Below, piece after piece: positions 9,340 through 17,654 of a stretch of DNA of 64,000 bases; the stretch's first letter is position 1; each line of letters begins with the position of its first letter. A program made the translations under genes and the position numbers. Below the pieces are notes generated by a model. That model was given only the letters and a program-made list of their open reading frames with translations, had not been told where the DNA came from and searched no databases. The DNA is from Hyphococcus flavus (lineage in GTDB: Bacteria; Pseudomonadota; Alphaproteobacteria; Caulobacterales; Parvularculaceae), in assembly GCF_028748065.1 (NCBI RefSeq), contig NZ_CP118166.1:2433501-2497500 (forward strand), read 5' to 3'.

Positions 9340-10014
9340 ATGTCTACAGTGCTTATCACTGGCGCCAATCGCGGCATTGGTCTTGAATTTGTAAAGCAAT
9401 ATGCACGAGACGGTTGGAAAGTGCATGCCTGTTGCCGCAACCCTGACAAGGCGAGTGAATTAAATACCGTTCAAGGCGATGTTTTCATTCATGCCCTCGA
9501 CGTTACCGATCACGCCGCTATTGTATCGCTTGCATCGGACCTTGCCGAACCGATCGACATCCTCGTTGTCAATGCCGGTGTAGGCGGACGCGGTGAGGGC
9601 GATTTTGGTGATTATAATTACGATGTCTGGAAAAGCGTGCTGGACGTAAATGTCTATGGCTCTGTTGCAACGGCCGAAGCATTCGCGCCGCATGTGAAAA
9701 ACGCAAAAGGAAAAATAGCGTTCATCTCATCCAAGATGGGCTCGATTGGCGATGCGTCCGGCGGCGCCATCGCATACCGCACTTCGAAAACTGCCTTGAA
9801 CATGGCCGGCAAAGTCGTTGCGGCTGCTTTGGCGGGAGAGGGGGTGGCCGTCAGCATCTTTCATCCGGGCTGGGTGGAGACCGATATGGGCGGGCCGAAC
9901 GCGCTCATCAAACCTGATGAAAGCGTAAAAGGCTTGCGTGCGCTCATTGACCAGTCGCCTGTTACGCCATCGCCAAGATTGCTGGCGTATGACGGCGCGG
10001 AAATACCTTGGTGA
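9340..10014 (+). CDS. Short-chain dehydrogenase/reductase (C-factor-like)
   Basis: A 224-residue NAD(P)-dependent SDR. The cofactor motif TGANRGIG lies at residues 7-14, NAGVGG in the middle, the catalytic Ser region is IAFISSKMGSIGD and the active-site pair is in AYRTSKTALNM (YxxxK). It resembles the CsgA/C-factor-type reductases, whose substrates are mostly unknown. The ATG at 9340 is chosen because the Rossmann strand starts directly after it; the extra upstream reading from TTG has no family content. It lies 61 bases after HIBCH and may be the distal part of that operon. Confidence 0.8.
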   Translation: MSTVLITGANRGIGLEFVKQYARDGWKVHACCRNPDKASELNTVQGDVFIHALDVTDHAAIVSLASDLAEPIDILVVNAGVGGRGEGDFGDYNYDVWKSVLDVNVYGSVATAEAFAPHVKNAKGKIAFISSKMGSIGDASGGAIAYRTSKTALNMAGKVVAAALAGEGVAVSIFHPGWVETDMGGPNALIKPDESVKGLRALIDQSPVTPSPRLLAYDGAEIPW

Positions 10015-10095
10015 GAAAATATTCATAATCGTAATACTTGTGCACGACGATTATTCCTGTCTAAGCTATATCAAACTGTTTTTAGAGGCTTAGAA

Positions 10096-10650
10096 ATGAA
10101 AAACTTTGTCAGAGGTGTCGCTTGTGCGTTTGTCGCCGCCTTTCTTTGTTTGTTCCCAACATACGCCGCTGAAGACAAAGAACATTCAATTGCCGATTTG
10201 GATTTTCTCTTGGGCAAGTGGCGATTTGTAGATGAATCGACAGAAATAGCCGGATTTGAATATCGCGAAGAAGGCGAGATGATATGTGAAAGTGCGCTTG
10301 ATGAGCGCTATATCGCGTGTCATTGCGAGGGCGCTAGCAACGGCAAGACGCGTCATTATGTAAATTACTATTCCTACAATAACCTTGCTGGAGAATTTCA
10401 ACTCACATCCCTGTTCGGTAATTATCCTGAGAAATCGCATTTTAGAATTAAACTGGACGAAGGCGAAAACGGCTTTTCAATGATTGGCGATCCGATGCGA
10501 ATTCCGGACGGACGCAGATCGACGAACTGGAGCGTGATTTCATTGGAAGGGCCGGATCGTATCCGCTGGGAAACGCGGCTGAATCGTACTGGCGAAGCGC
10601 CTGACCATTGGCCTCTGAAATTCGTTGCAACCTACGAACGGGTCGAATAA
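10096..10650 (+). CDS. Exported DUF1579-like protein
   Basis: A 184-residue protein with a clear signal peptide (VRGVACAFVAAFLCLFPTYA, cleaved near AAE). The mature part has the FLLGKWRF opening of small secreted beta-barrel proteins (DUF1579/lipocalin-like), two Cys-containing strands (MICESALDERYIACHCEG) and an ending WPLKFVATYERVE. No active site is recognised. A perfect inverted repeat begins directly after its stop and overlaps the mmsB ribosome binding site. Function unknown; periplasmic location is inferred from the signal. Confidence 0.65.
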   Translation: MKNFVRGVACAFVAAFLCLFPTYAAEDKEHSIADLDFLLGKWRFVDESTEIAGFEYREEGEMICESALDERYIACHCEGASNGKTRHYVNYYSYNNLAGEFQLTSLFGNYPEKSHFRIKLDEGENGFSMIGDPMRIPDGRRSTNWSVISLEGPDRIRWETRLNRTGEAPDHWPLKFVATYERVE

Positions 10651-10652
10651 CA

Positions 10653-10677
10653 AGACACCTCTATAAAAGAGGTGTCT
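10653..10677 (+). promoter_or_regulatory. Hairpin covering the mmsB ribosome binding site
   Basis: AGACACCTC (10653-10661) and GAGGTGTCT (10669-10677) form a perfect 9-bp inverted repeat with the 7-base loop TATAAAA. The 3' arm contains the GAGG ribosome binding site and ends immediately before the mmsB ATG at 10678. No U-tract follows, so it is not an ordinary terminator. In RNA it would hide the Shine-Dalgarno sequence; whether it opens by ribosomal coupling, protein or ligand is unknown. Confidence 0.6.
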
Positions 10678-11568
10678 ATGACCAGCATTGCATTTATCGG
10701 CCTTGGCAATATGGGCGGCCCCATGGCCGCGAACCTGGCGAAGGCAGGCCATGAGGTAACCGCGACGGACCTTTCCATCGGCGCGATTGACCGCGCTGTA
10801 GAAGCAGGGTGCAAGCGCGGCGACAGCGTCGCCGACGCAGTGAAAGATGCCGATGTGGTCGTCACCATGCTTCCCGCCGGCGCGCATGTGCGGTCGGTCT
10901 ACACCGAAGGCTATGGCGTTCTTGCAAATGCAAAAGAGGGTGCGCTGCTCATCGACTCTTCAACTATCGATGTCGATTCTGCACGCGCTGTCATCAGCAC
11001 CGCGACAGACAAAGGTTTCGCCATGGTCGACGCGCCTGTGTCCGGCGGCGTTGCGGCGGCGACAGGCGGTACGCTGACGTTCATGGTCGGCGGCGATGAC
11101 GAAGCGTTTGCGCGCGCCAGGCCGGTTCTGGAAGCAATGGGTAAGAACATTTTCCACGCAGGCGCTGCCGGCAATGGACAGGTCGCCAAGATCTGCAACA
11201 ATATGCTGCTTGGCATTTCGATGATCGGCACCTGCGAGGCGTTTAATCTGGCGGAAAAACTCGGATTGGACGCGCAAACATTCTTCGATATTTCGTCAAC
11301 TGCTTCCGGGCAGTGCTGGTCGATGACAAGTTACTGCCCGGCGCCGGGGCCAGTGCCGAATGCGCCGTCAAACCGTGATTATCAACCGGGCTTTGCGGCA
11401 GGCATGATGCTGAAAGACATGCGTCTTGCACAGGAAGCGGCGCATAAGGCAAAAGCGTCAACGCCGCTCGGCGCGCAGTCAGAAGCGCTCTATGCGCTGA
11501 TGGAAGCTGCAGGAAAAGACAACCTCGATTTTTCGGGTATCATGAAACTGGTGCGTGGCGACCTATAG
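10678..11568 (+). CDS. mmsB: 3-hydroxyisobutyrate dehydrogenase
   Basis: A 296-residue NAD-dependent beta-hydroxyacid dehydrogenase, full length. It starts with the Rossmann motif FIGLGNMGGPMAANL, has DAPVSGGVAAATGGTLTFMVGG, the substrate-binding loop of the family, and the catalytic Lys in KICNNMLLG. The SGQCWSM and NRDYQPGFAAGMMLKDM segments fit 3-hydroxyisobutyrate dehydrogenases rather than tartronate semialdehyde reductases. It oxidises 3-hydroxyisobutyrate to methylmalonate semialdehyde, the substrate of the upstream MmsA. The ATG at 10678 is chosen over the GTG at 10672, which lies within the Shine-Dalgarno arm of the preceding hairpin. Confidence 0.93.
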   Translation: MTSIAFIGLGNMGGPMAANLAKAGHEVTATDLSIGAIDRAVEAGCKRGDSVADAVKDADVVVTMLPAGAHVRSVYTEGYGVLANAKEGALLIDSSTIDVDSARAVISTATDKGFAMVDAPVSGGVAAATGGTLTFMVGGDDEAFARARPVLEAMGKNIFHAGAAGNGQVAKICNNMLLGISMIGTCEAFNLAEKLGLDAQTFFDISSTASGQCWSMTSYCPAPGPVPNAPSNRDYQPGFAAGMMLKDMRLAQEAAHKAKASTPLGAQSEALYALMEAAGKDNLDFSGIMKLVRGDL

Positions 11569-11571
11569 GCA

Positions 11572-11949
11572 TCAGCCTTTAGGCGCATCACTTGGCGTCA
11601 TGTCTTTTAGATATTCCAGACCGGCTTCGATTTCGTTCTGCCAGGCGACGCGCGCTTTTTTTATGACCCCGGTCTGATCAAAGCGAAGCACAACCGTTTC
11701 CGGCAATGGATGCACGCCTTCGATATGCACATAAGCGCCGCTATCGCTGACATTGCGGATCACGCAGCGAAGGAAGTTCGATTTGCTGATATAGAGTTTT
11801 CCGGGCCGGAACACCGGCTCACGTTTGGCGCGTTCCGGCGGGCCGCGCTTTTTCGGCTCGGGAATACGAACATCGGAAACCTTTGGCGCCGAGCTTGTTA
11901 TCGACGCCAGCCGGTTTGAGATATGCTCTTTTTTCTTCTTCCCTAACAT
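11572..11949 (-). CDS. PilZ-domain protein
   Basis: A 125-residue protein with a lysine-rich N terminus and a C-terminal PilZ-like domain: NFLRCVIRNVSDSGAYVHIEG followed by LPETVVLRFDQTG and an ARVAWQNEIEAGLEYL end. PilZ domains bind cyclic di-GMP through an RxxxR and a D/NxSxxG motif; here NVSDSGA gives the second motif, and the upstream arginines could give the first. It converges on mmsB with 3 bases between the stop codons. The target process is not shown by context. Confidence 0.75.
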   Translation of the reverse strand: MLGKKKKEHISNRLASITSSAPKVSDVRIPEPKKRGPPERAKREPVFRPGKLYISKSNFLRCVIRNVSDSGAYVHIEGVHPLPETVVLRFDQTGVIKKARVAWQNEIEAGLEYLKDMTPSDAPKG

Positions 11950-12102
11950 TAAACACCAAATCGCGCCCGCCGGGCGGGTCTCGCCAGGCAGGGCGTAAAT
12001 TCTAGCTTTTTCAGCATGTATTAGTATTAACGCTTCGATTGAAAAACCGTTAGCTTTTGGTCTTCGATCAAAGGAAAATGCTGTCTAAAGGGCTGGTATT
12101 CT

Positions 12103-12117
12103 GGGGGCTGCGCCCCC
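12103..12117 (+). promoter_or_regulatory. GC-rich hairpin in the leader of the ABC transporter gene
   Basis: GGGGGC (12103-12108), loop TGC and GCCCCC (12112-12117) form a tight six-pair hairpin ending 12 bases before the ATG at 12130. No U-tract follows, so it is not a terminator. No convincing Shine-Dalgarno sequence lies between the hairpin and the ATG, so the structure may limit translation of the gene. Confidence 0.4.
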
Positions 12118-12129
12118 ATTTTGCGGCTC

Positions 12130-13968
12130 ATGCCGCCGGATTCTGAAGAAAATGTAAACGCCGCGCCCACGCCCTTTGGTCGCTCCATCGGGCGGATGTT
12201 CTCCGTCCTGTTCAGACCGGAACTAAAAAAGTGGCGGTTTCGGATAGGTCTCGCTTTCACGCTGACTGTCATCGCCAAGGGTCTGTCAGTGATCGCTCCG
12301 GTATTCATGGGTGAGGGCGTTAATAGTCTGGTAAACGAAGACAGCGCCGACATTGCGGGCGCCGGATTGGCGTTCGTCACTTTCTTTGTACTCTTTGCTG
12401 GCGCCAGGTTCGCCGCGAGCGCCCTGCCAGCGATCAGGGACGGGTTCTTCACCGCCGTAACCCAGGACGCGCAGCGCGTGGTCGCTGTAGACGCATTTCA
12501 GCATGCCCAAAATCTCGATTTGCAATTTCACCTGACCCGGCGTGCAGGTGCCTTGAACAGGGTCATAGAACGCGGCTCCGCCGCTATGGAGTACCTGTTC
12601 CGCTTTCTTGCCTTCAATATCGGGCCGACATTCGTTGAACTCGGCTTTGCTGCAGTCGTTTTGGCGATCATGTACGGTTTGCAGTTCTCAATCGCAGCCA
12701 TTGTGACGGTTGCTGTCTATGCGATCTTTACAGTGATCGTCACGGAATGGCGCAATAAGCAAAGAAGAGAGTTTAACAAAGTTGATACGCGATTGCGCGG
12801 CATTGCACTCGATACGCTGTCAAATTTCGAGACAGTAAAATCCTTCGCGGCTGAACAACGCGAGGCTGGCCGGTACGATGCCGCCATGCAGGAATATAAC
12901 TTCCATTATACAAAAATTATGCAGTCCTTGTCGCTGTTGAATGCCGGCCAAGAGCTGATCATGACCTGCGGCTTGCTCGCGGTGGCGATCATGGCGGGAT
13001 ACGGCGCTGTCAATGGAAACATGCAAGCGGGTGATGTAACAGCTATTATATTAATGCTGATCAACATCTATCGCCCGCTTAATATCCTCGGCTTTGCCTG
13101 GCGTGAAATTAAGCAAGGCACGGTGGATGTCGAAAAACTCTATGAGTTGATGGATCGCCGTTCGACAGTCGAGGACGCGCCCAATGCATTGGCGTTTGAG
13201 CCTGGAAGCGGTGAGATTCAATTTGAGAATGTCAGCTTTGCCCATGAAGGGCGTGCAAGCGGCCTCAATGGGGTGAGTTTCGATGCGCCTGGCGGCGCGT
13301 TTATCGGCATCGTTGGTCCATCAGGCGCGGGAAAATCGACGATCCTGAAATTGCTGTTTCGGTTTTATGATCCGGCGGAGGGAAAAATTGTTGTCGATGG
13401 TCAAGACATCAAAAGCGTCACGCAGTCTTCTTTGCGCGCTTCGCTTGGCCTCGTTCCACAGGAGGTTGTTCTTTTCAACGATACTTTGCGGTTTAATCTT
13501 TCCTATGCGATGCCTGACGCCAGCGATGACGATATCATGCAAGCCGCTGAGCGTGCGCAGCTAGGAAGCTTTATTCAGTCGCTTCCAGACGGTCTTGATA
13601 CGCGTGTTGGCGAGCGCGGGCTTAAACTTTCCGGAGGTGAGAAACAACGTGTCGGTGTGGCGCGCGCAATTTTGCTGAATCCGCTTATTCTGATCCTTGA
13701 CGAAGCGACGTCTTCTCTTGATTCAACAACAGAACGTGAAGTGCAGGCGGCTTTGAAAGAAGCAGCCCGAGGTCGTACGACGATTGCCGTTGCACACAGA
13801 CTGTCAACGATTTCCAATGCTGACATCATTTTGGTTTTTGACAATGGCGAGATCGTAGAGCGCGGACGGCATGATCAATTGATCATGGAAAATGGAATCT
13901 ATGCGTCATTGTGGCGGCGGCAAACCGGAGAAGGCGAGGCGGCGGCTCCAGTGTTCGCTGGAGCCTAA
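12130..13968 (+). CDS. Atm1/HMT1-type ABC exporter
   Basis: A 612-residue half-transporter with an N-terminal six-helix membrane domain (about residues 35-320) and a C-terminal ATPase. The ATPase shows Walker A GPSGAGKST near 396, signature LSGGEKQR near 500, Walker B LILILDEATSSLD and H-loop AHRLST. In the first half, LDLQFHLTRRAGALNRVIERGS is the glutathione-binding signature of the Atm1/ABCB7 branch, known for exporting glutathione-metal or polysulfide conjugates. The start is ATG 12130; a TTG nine bases earlier is less likely. A GC-rich hairpin lies directly upstream. Its stop overlaps the stop of the converging kinase gene by 4 bases. Confidence 0.88.
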   Translation: MPPDSEENVNAAPTPFGRSIGRMFSVLFRPELKKWRFRIGLAFTLTVIAKGLSVIAPVFMGEGVNSLVNEDSADIAGAGLAFVTFFVLFAGARFAASALPAIRDGFFTAVTQDAQRVVAVDAFQHAQNLDLQFHLTRRAGALNRVIERGSAAMEYLFRFLAFNIGPTFVELGFAAVVLAIMYGLQFSIAAIVTVAVYAIFTVIVTEWRNKQRREFNKVDTRLRGIALDTLSNFETVKSFAAEQREAGRYDAAMQEYNFHYTKIMQSLSLLNAGQELIMTCGLLAVAIMAGYGAVNGNMQAGDVTAIILMLINIYRPLNILGFAWREIKQGTVDVEKLYELMDRRSTVEDAPNALAFEPGSGEIQFENVSFAHEGRASGLNGVSFDAPGGAFIGIVGPSGAGKSTILKLLFRFYDPAEGKIVVDGQDIKSVTQSSLRASLGLVPQEVVLFNDTLRFNLSYAMPDASDDDIMQAAERAQLGSFIQSLPDGLDTRVGERGLKLSGGEKQRVGVARAILLNPLILILDEATSSLDSTTEREVQAALKEAARGRTTIAVAHRLSTISNADIILVFDNGEIVERGRHDQLIMENGIYASLWRRQTGEGEAAAPVFAGA

Positions 13969-16900
13969 AGCGCTGTTTGTGTCTTGTTAGCGGTAGCTGT
14001 CCATTTCGCCAACATTTCGACAAGCGCATCCTGCTTGACGGGTTTCGGCAGGTAATCATCCATACCCGCATCCAGACATTTTTGCTTGTCTTCTCTCAAA
14101 GCATGCGCGGTAACGCCGATAATGGGCATTGAACGGTTTCCTTGCTGTTCAATTGCGCGAATGCGAGCTGTCGCTTCAGCGCCGTCCATTTCCGGCATGG
14201 ACATGTCCATAAGAACAATATCTGGCTGAATTTCTGCGTATTTTTCAACGGCAAGTTTTCCGTTCGAAGCGATTGAAACATCACAGCAGAGTTTGTCGAG
14301 CATCGCTTTGACGACCATCTGGTTGACGATATTGTCTTCCGCAACAAGGACACGCAAGCGAGATCCGTCGGATGTGAACGGACATGCGTCGCCGCGTTCA
14401 TCGGATGACAGCTTCTGTGCGCTTTGTTGCTGGAGTTGTTGAAGTGCGCTGTCATTCAATGCCGTAAGGATCGAATCGAGTAGCAGTGAGGATCGCGCCG
14501 GTTTGACCAGATAGGCGGAGAACAGATCGCCGGAAAGTCCCGCCGGATCGCCTTTTCTGCCGGCGGAAGTCAGCAGGATCAGCGGGGTCGATGCGAGGTC
14601 GGCGTCGTTTTTGATCATGCGGGCAAGTTCAACACCATCGGCGCCCGGCATTTGATAATCAAGAATGCCGATGGAGTATGGCGTATTGCTGGCGGCTGCG
14701 GATTTCACAGCCTTGATGGCGTCTTCTGCGCTTTCGGCGACGTCAGCGGCAAGGCCCCATGACGCTAACTGTTCTTTCAAAATCGTCCGGTTGACGGCGT
14801 TATCGTCAACGACAATCGCGCGTTTATCGGCAAATGAAAATGGCTGGCGTTCCTGCCCGTCGAGCGCCGTTTCATCAATCGCGAACGGCATTCGGATTGT
14901 GAAGTTCGATCCCTTGCCGACTTCGCTTTCAACAGCGATTGACCCGCCCATGGCCTCGATCATCTTCTTGCTGATTGCGAGTCCCAGGCCCGCACCATTA
15001 TGTTTGCGCGCGGAGGAGCCATCGACCTGTTCGAACTCTTCAAAAATCGATTTCAGTTTTTCATCAGGAATGCCGCAACCTGTATCAGAAACAGAAATGG
15101 TGACGTCGGCGATTTCACCGCGATGGACGCCGTCGATTTCAAGCAGAATATGCCCGCTCTCGGTGAACTTTACAGCGTTGCCAACAAGGTTGGTCACCAC
15201 CTGACGGACGCGACCGATATCGCCGATGAAGTCAGTATTGAGTTTTGGCGAAATGCGGACCATCAACTCAATCCCCTTTTCCTCCACAGGCAGAGCGAGC
15301 AGGGAGGCGACGTCTTCCATGCAATCACGTAGATCGAAGGGCTCACGAACAATGCGCATTTTGCCTGCTTCCAGGCGAGAGAAATCAAGAATGTCGTTAA
15401 TAATTTTCAACAATGCGTCGCCGGAACTGACGATAACTTTCGCCATGTCTTTTTGTTTTTCATCAAGGCGGGTATCGAGCAGTAGCGACGCCATGCCTAT
15501 AACGCCATTCATAGGCGTGCGAATCTCATGACTCATATTGGCGAGGAATTCGGACTTCGCGCGATTGGCGGCGATTGCTTCCGCTTGCGAGGCTTTTAAT
15601 TCTTCCGAGAGAGCGCGTAATTCATCTTCACGTTGCTGGGCTTCTGTAATATCACGATAGGTGATGACCCGCCCGCCGCTTGGCCTCGTTCGTACGCTTT
15701 CTTCGATGATGGCGCCGTCTTTCTGCCTGCGAATGGCGCGGAAGTCTCCATACTCTTTCAATGCTTTGTCAGAAGTTTCAAAATACTCTTCGATGGACCC
15801 ATACTCGTACATCCCGTGATCAATGCCGAGCTGTAAGAGTTGACGAATGTCATTCCCTACAGCCCACGCCTCCTTAGGCAGACCAGACATTTGCCATGCT
15901 TTTTCATTAACGGCGATGATCGTCGCGTCGTCTTCGTCAATCACCACCATGCCGTGAGCCATGGATTCCAGAACCTCTTCCATGAGCTGAGATTTTTCAG
16001 CAATGGCGGCTGTGCGTTCCTCAATGGTCTCTTCAAGGTGTGCGTTGATCTCTTCCAGTTCTTGCCGCGCTTCTACAGCGGTGCGTTGTGCATTCACACG
16101 TTTTGAGACATCCCGCGCGACTCCGCGATAGCCGGAGAAGATACCTTGCTCATCAAAAATTGGGCGTGCGCTTCTTTCAATCCAGACAGGATCACCGCCG
16201 TTCAAGTTGACGCTAGATATAAACTGCTGAACAGGTTCTCTATTCTCTATCGTTTGTTTCAGCTTGCCCCAATCGTCTTCGCTAACGCCGTTGCCTGAAA
16301 AAGACATTGCTTCGCCAATAAAGCGTGAGTGATCGCCGCCGGTAACCTGCTGTGCTTTTTCCGAAATAAAAGTGTACCGCAGATCGGCATCGACTTCCCA
16401 TGCCCAGTCGCCGGCTGACTCCGCGAAGTCCTTGTAGCGTTCTTCGCTTTTCTTAAGCAGCGCTTCTGCCGTGGCTTGCGCCGTAATGTCTCGCGACCAG
16501 CCGACATAGCCCATGAAATTTCCGTCCGCATTATATTGTGGCAGACCGCTTGCGGACACCGTCATTGTTTTCCCGGCTCTGGTCGAGGCTACATGAACAA
16601 TATCGCGGATCGGTTCGTGCTGTTCAAATGCTTCCGTGAATGCTTTCTCCGCTGCTGCCTGTTCTTGGCTATCGATTCTTATTAATCGAATTGCGGGCGC
16701 GCCAATAATATCTCCGGAAGCAAGGCCAGTTATCTTTTCGAAATTGGGTGAGACGTAAGAAAGGCGTCCTCGCGCGTCGATTTCCCATGCCCAGTCTGAC
16801 GCTGTTTCGATGAAATGACGAAACCGTTCGTTGACCTCGGCCGCATTTTCCTTGAGTTGCTGTTGGCTGATAGAAAGTTCAGCCAGTACATTTCCGATCC

Positions 16901-17513
16901 GCGTGTTATAGTAATGATAAATGATCATGGCGACGAGCATGACCCCGCCAATGCTGACCAGCATTTTATCGCCGGAACCAAACATCAAAACTGTTATTGG
17001 CGTAATGCAAATTACGAGCGGAAAGCTCGATCGGTGCGCAAGCGCTGCGATCCCCATAGCGCCGCCAACGCCGCAATAAAGACACCACAAGCTAACGAGA
17101 ATATATGCATCATGCCCAGCCTCCAGCGCAAGGCTGATTGATGTGAGGCAACAGACAAACGCAAACACAATCGTTTTAGGCAAAACGCCGTTGACTATTT
17201 TGCGTCGTTCGGGCGCTGGCATTGCATCCACATCCATGCGGAGCCATTTCGGCAAAAATGCAAAATGCGCCAGCGCATAGGCCATCAGAATTGCGACCAG
17301 TGCTGGATTCAATTGGTTCCAGAAATAAGAAGCGATAAATAAAGTACATCCGCCAACCCCAAGCATGACACGGGGCAATTGAAGCTTCAGCTCACGAAGC
17401 TGACGCTCGACAACTACATCTGGCGTGCCGGGATCTACGCGAAGCGCGTTTACGACCCCTCCCAAAACAGTGCGCATATTGAAGAATGCTCCAGCATTTC
17501 TTTTGCGCAGCAT
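13965..17513 (-). CDS. Membrane hybrid histidine kinase with 3 PAS and 2 receiver domains
   Basis: A 1182-residue sensor. About five membrane helices span residues 47-200, then a short coiled coil. PAS1 lies at about 228-348 and PAS2 at 358-472, both with WAWEID/WAWEVD openings. A coiled coil covers 475-510 and PAS3 lies at 510-625. HisKA carries the phospho-acceptor H662 in MSHEIRTPMNGV, and the HATPase domain (760-880) has N775/N779 and DTGCGIP. Receiver 1 has D952 in LDYQMPG and receiver 2 has D1103 in LMDMSMPEMDG. There is no C-terminal Hpt domain, so a separate phosphotransferase is expected. No response regulator lies nearby. CtrA-like boxes lie just upstream. The signal is unknown. Confidence 0.9.
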   Translation of the reverse strand: MLRKRNAGAFFNMRTVLGGVVNALRVDPGTPDVVVERQLRELKLQLPRVMLGVGGCTLFIASYFWNQLNPALVAILMAYALAHFAFLPKWLRMDVDAMPAPERRKIVNGVLPKTIVFAFVCCLTSISLALEAGHDAYILVSLWCLYCGVGGAMGIAALAHRSSFPLVICITPITVLMFGSGDKMLVSIGGVMLVAMIIYHYYNTRIGNVLAELSISQQQLKENAAEVNERFRHFIETASDWAWEIDARGRLSYVSPNFEKITGLASGDIIGAPAIRLIRIDSQEQAAAEKAFTEAFEQHEPIRDIVHVASTRAGKTMTVSASGLPQYNADGNFMGYVGWSRDITAQATAEALLKKSEERYKDFAESAGDWAWEVDADLRYTFISEKAQQVTGGDHSRFIGEAMSFSGNGVSEDDWGKLKQTIENREPVQQFISSVNLNGGDPVWIERSARPIFDEQGIFSGYRGVARDVSKRVNAQRTAVEARQELEEINAHLEETIEERTAAIAEKSQLMEEVLESMAHGMVVIDEDDATIIAVNEKAWQMSGLPKEAWAVGNDIRQLLQLGIDHGMYEYGSIEEYFETSDKALKEYGDFRAIRRQKDGAIIEESVRTRPSGGRVITYRDITEAQQREDELRALSEELKASQAEAIAANRAKSEFLANMSHEIRTPMNGVIGMASLLLDTRLDEKQKDMAKVIVSSGDALLKIINDILDFSRLEAGKMRIVREPFDLRDCMEDVASLLALPVEEKGIELMVRISPKLNTDFIGDIGRVRQVVTNLVGNAVKFTESGHILLEIDGVHRGEIADVTISVSDTGCGIPDEKLKSIFEEFEQVDGSSARKHNGAGLGLAISKKMIEAMGGSIAVESEVGKGSNFTIRMPFAIDETALDGQERQPFSFADKRAIVVDDNAVNRTILKEQLASWGLAADVAESAEDAIKAVKSAAASNTPYSIGILDYQMPGADGVELARMIKNDADLASTPLILLTSAGRKGDPAGLSGDLFSAYLVKPARSSLLLDSILTALNDSALQQLQQQSAQKLSSDERGDACPFTSDGSRLRVLVAEDNIVNQMVVKAMLDKLCCDVSIASNGKLAVEKYAEIQPDIVLMDMSMPEMDGAEATARIRAIEQQGNRSMPIIGVTAHALREDKQKCLDAGMDDYLPKPVKQDALVEMLAKWTATANKTQTAL

Positions 17514-17525
17514 CTGTAAATATGA

Positions 17526-17540
17526 TTAACGCGGCGTTAT
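17526..17540. promoter_or_regulatory. Candidate CtrA box, kinase side
   Basis: TTAA-CGCGGCG-TTAT matches the CtrA consensus TTAA-N7-TTAA at seven of eight positions, and the core TAACGC-G-GCGTTA is a perfect palindrome. It sits 13-27 bases before the hybrid-kinase start codon, which suits repression or leader binding more than activation. The call is from motif only. Confidence 0.4.
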
Positions 17541-17595
17541 CCATATTTTATCTGGCGGACGGAAGTTGCTTCAAAAGGGCTGCTTGTGCAGAAGG

Positions 17596-17610
17596 TTAAC
17601 CGGATATTAC
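17596..17610. promoter_or_regulatory. Candidate CtrA box, DUF3137 side
   Basis: TTAA-CCGGATA-TTAC matches TTAA-N7-TTAA at seven of eight positions, 45-59 bases before the DUF3137 start, the place expected for a -35-proximal activator site. It shares the 141-base divergent region with the box at 17526. The call is from motif only. Confidence 0.4.
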
Positions 17611-17654
17611 CGTGTTGCGGTACAATATTAAGGCCGAGTCAGAGGTGAAGCCGC

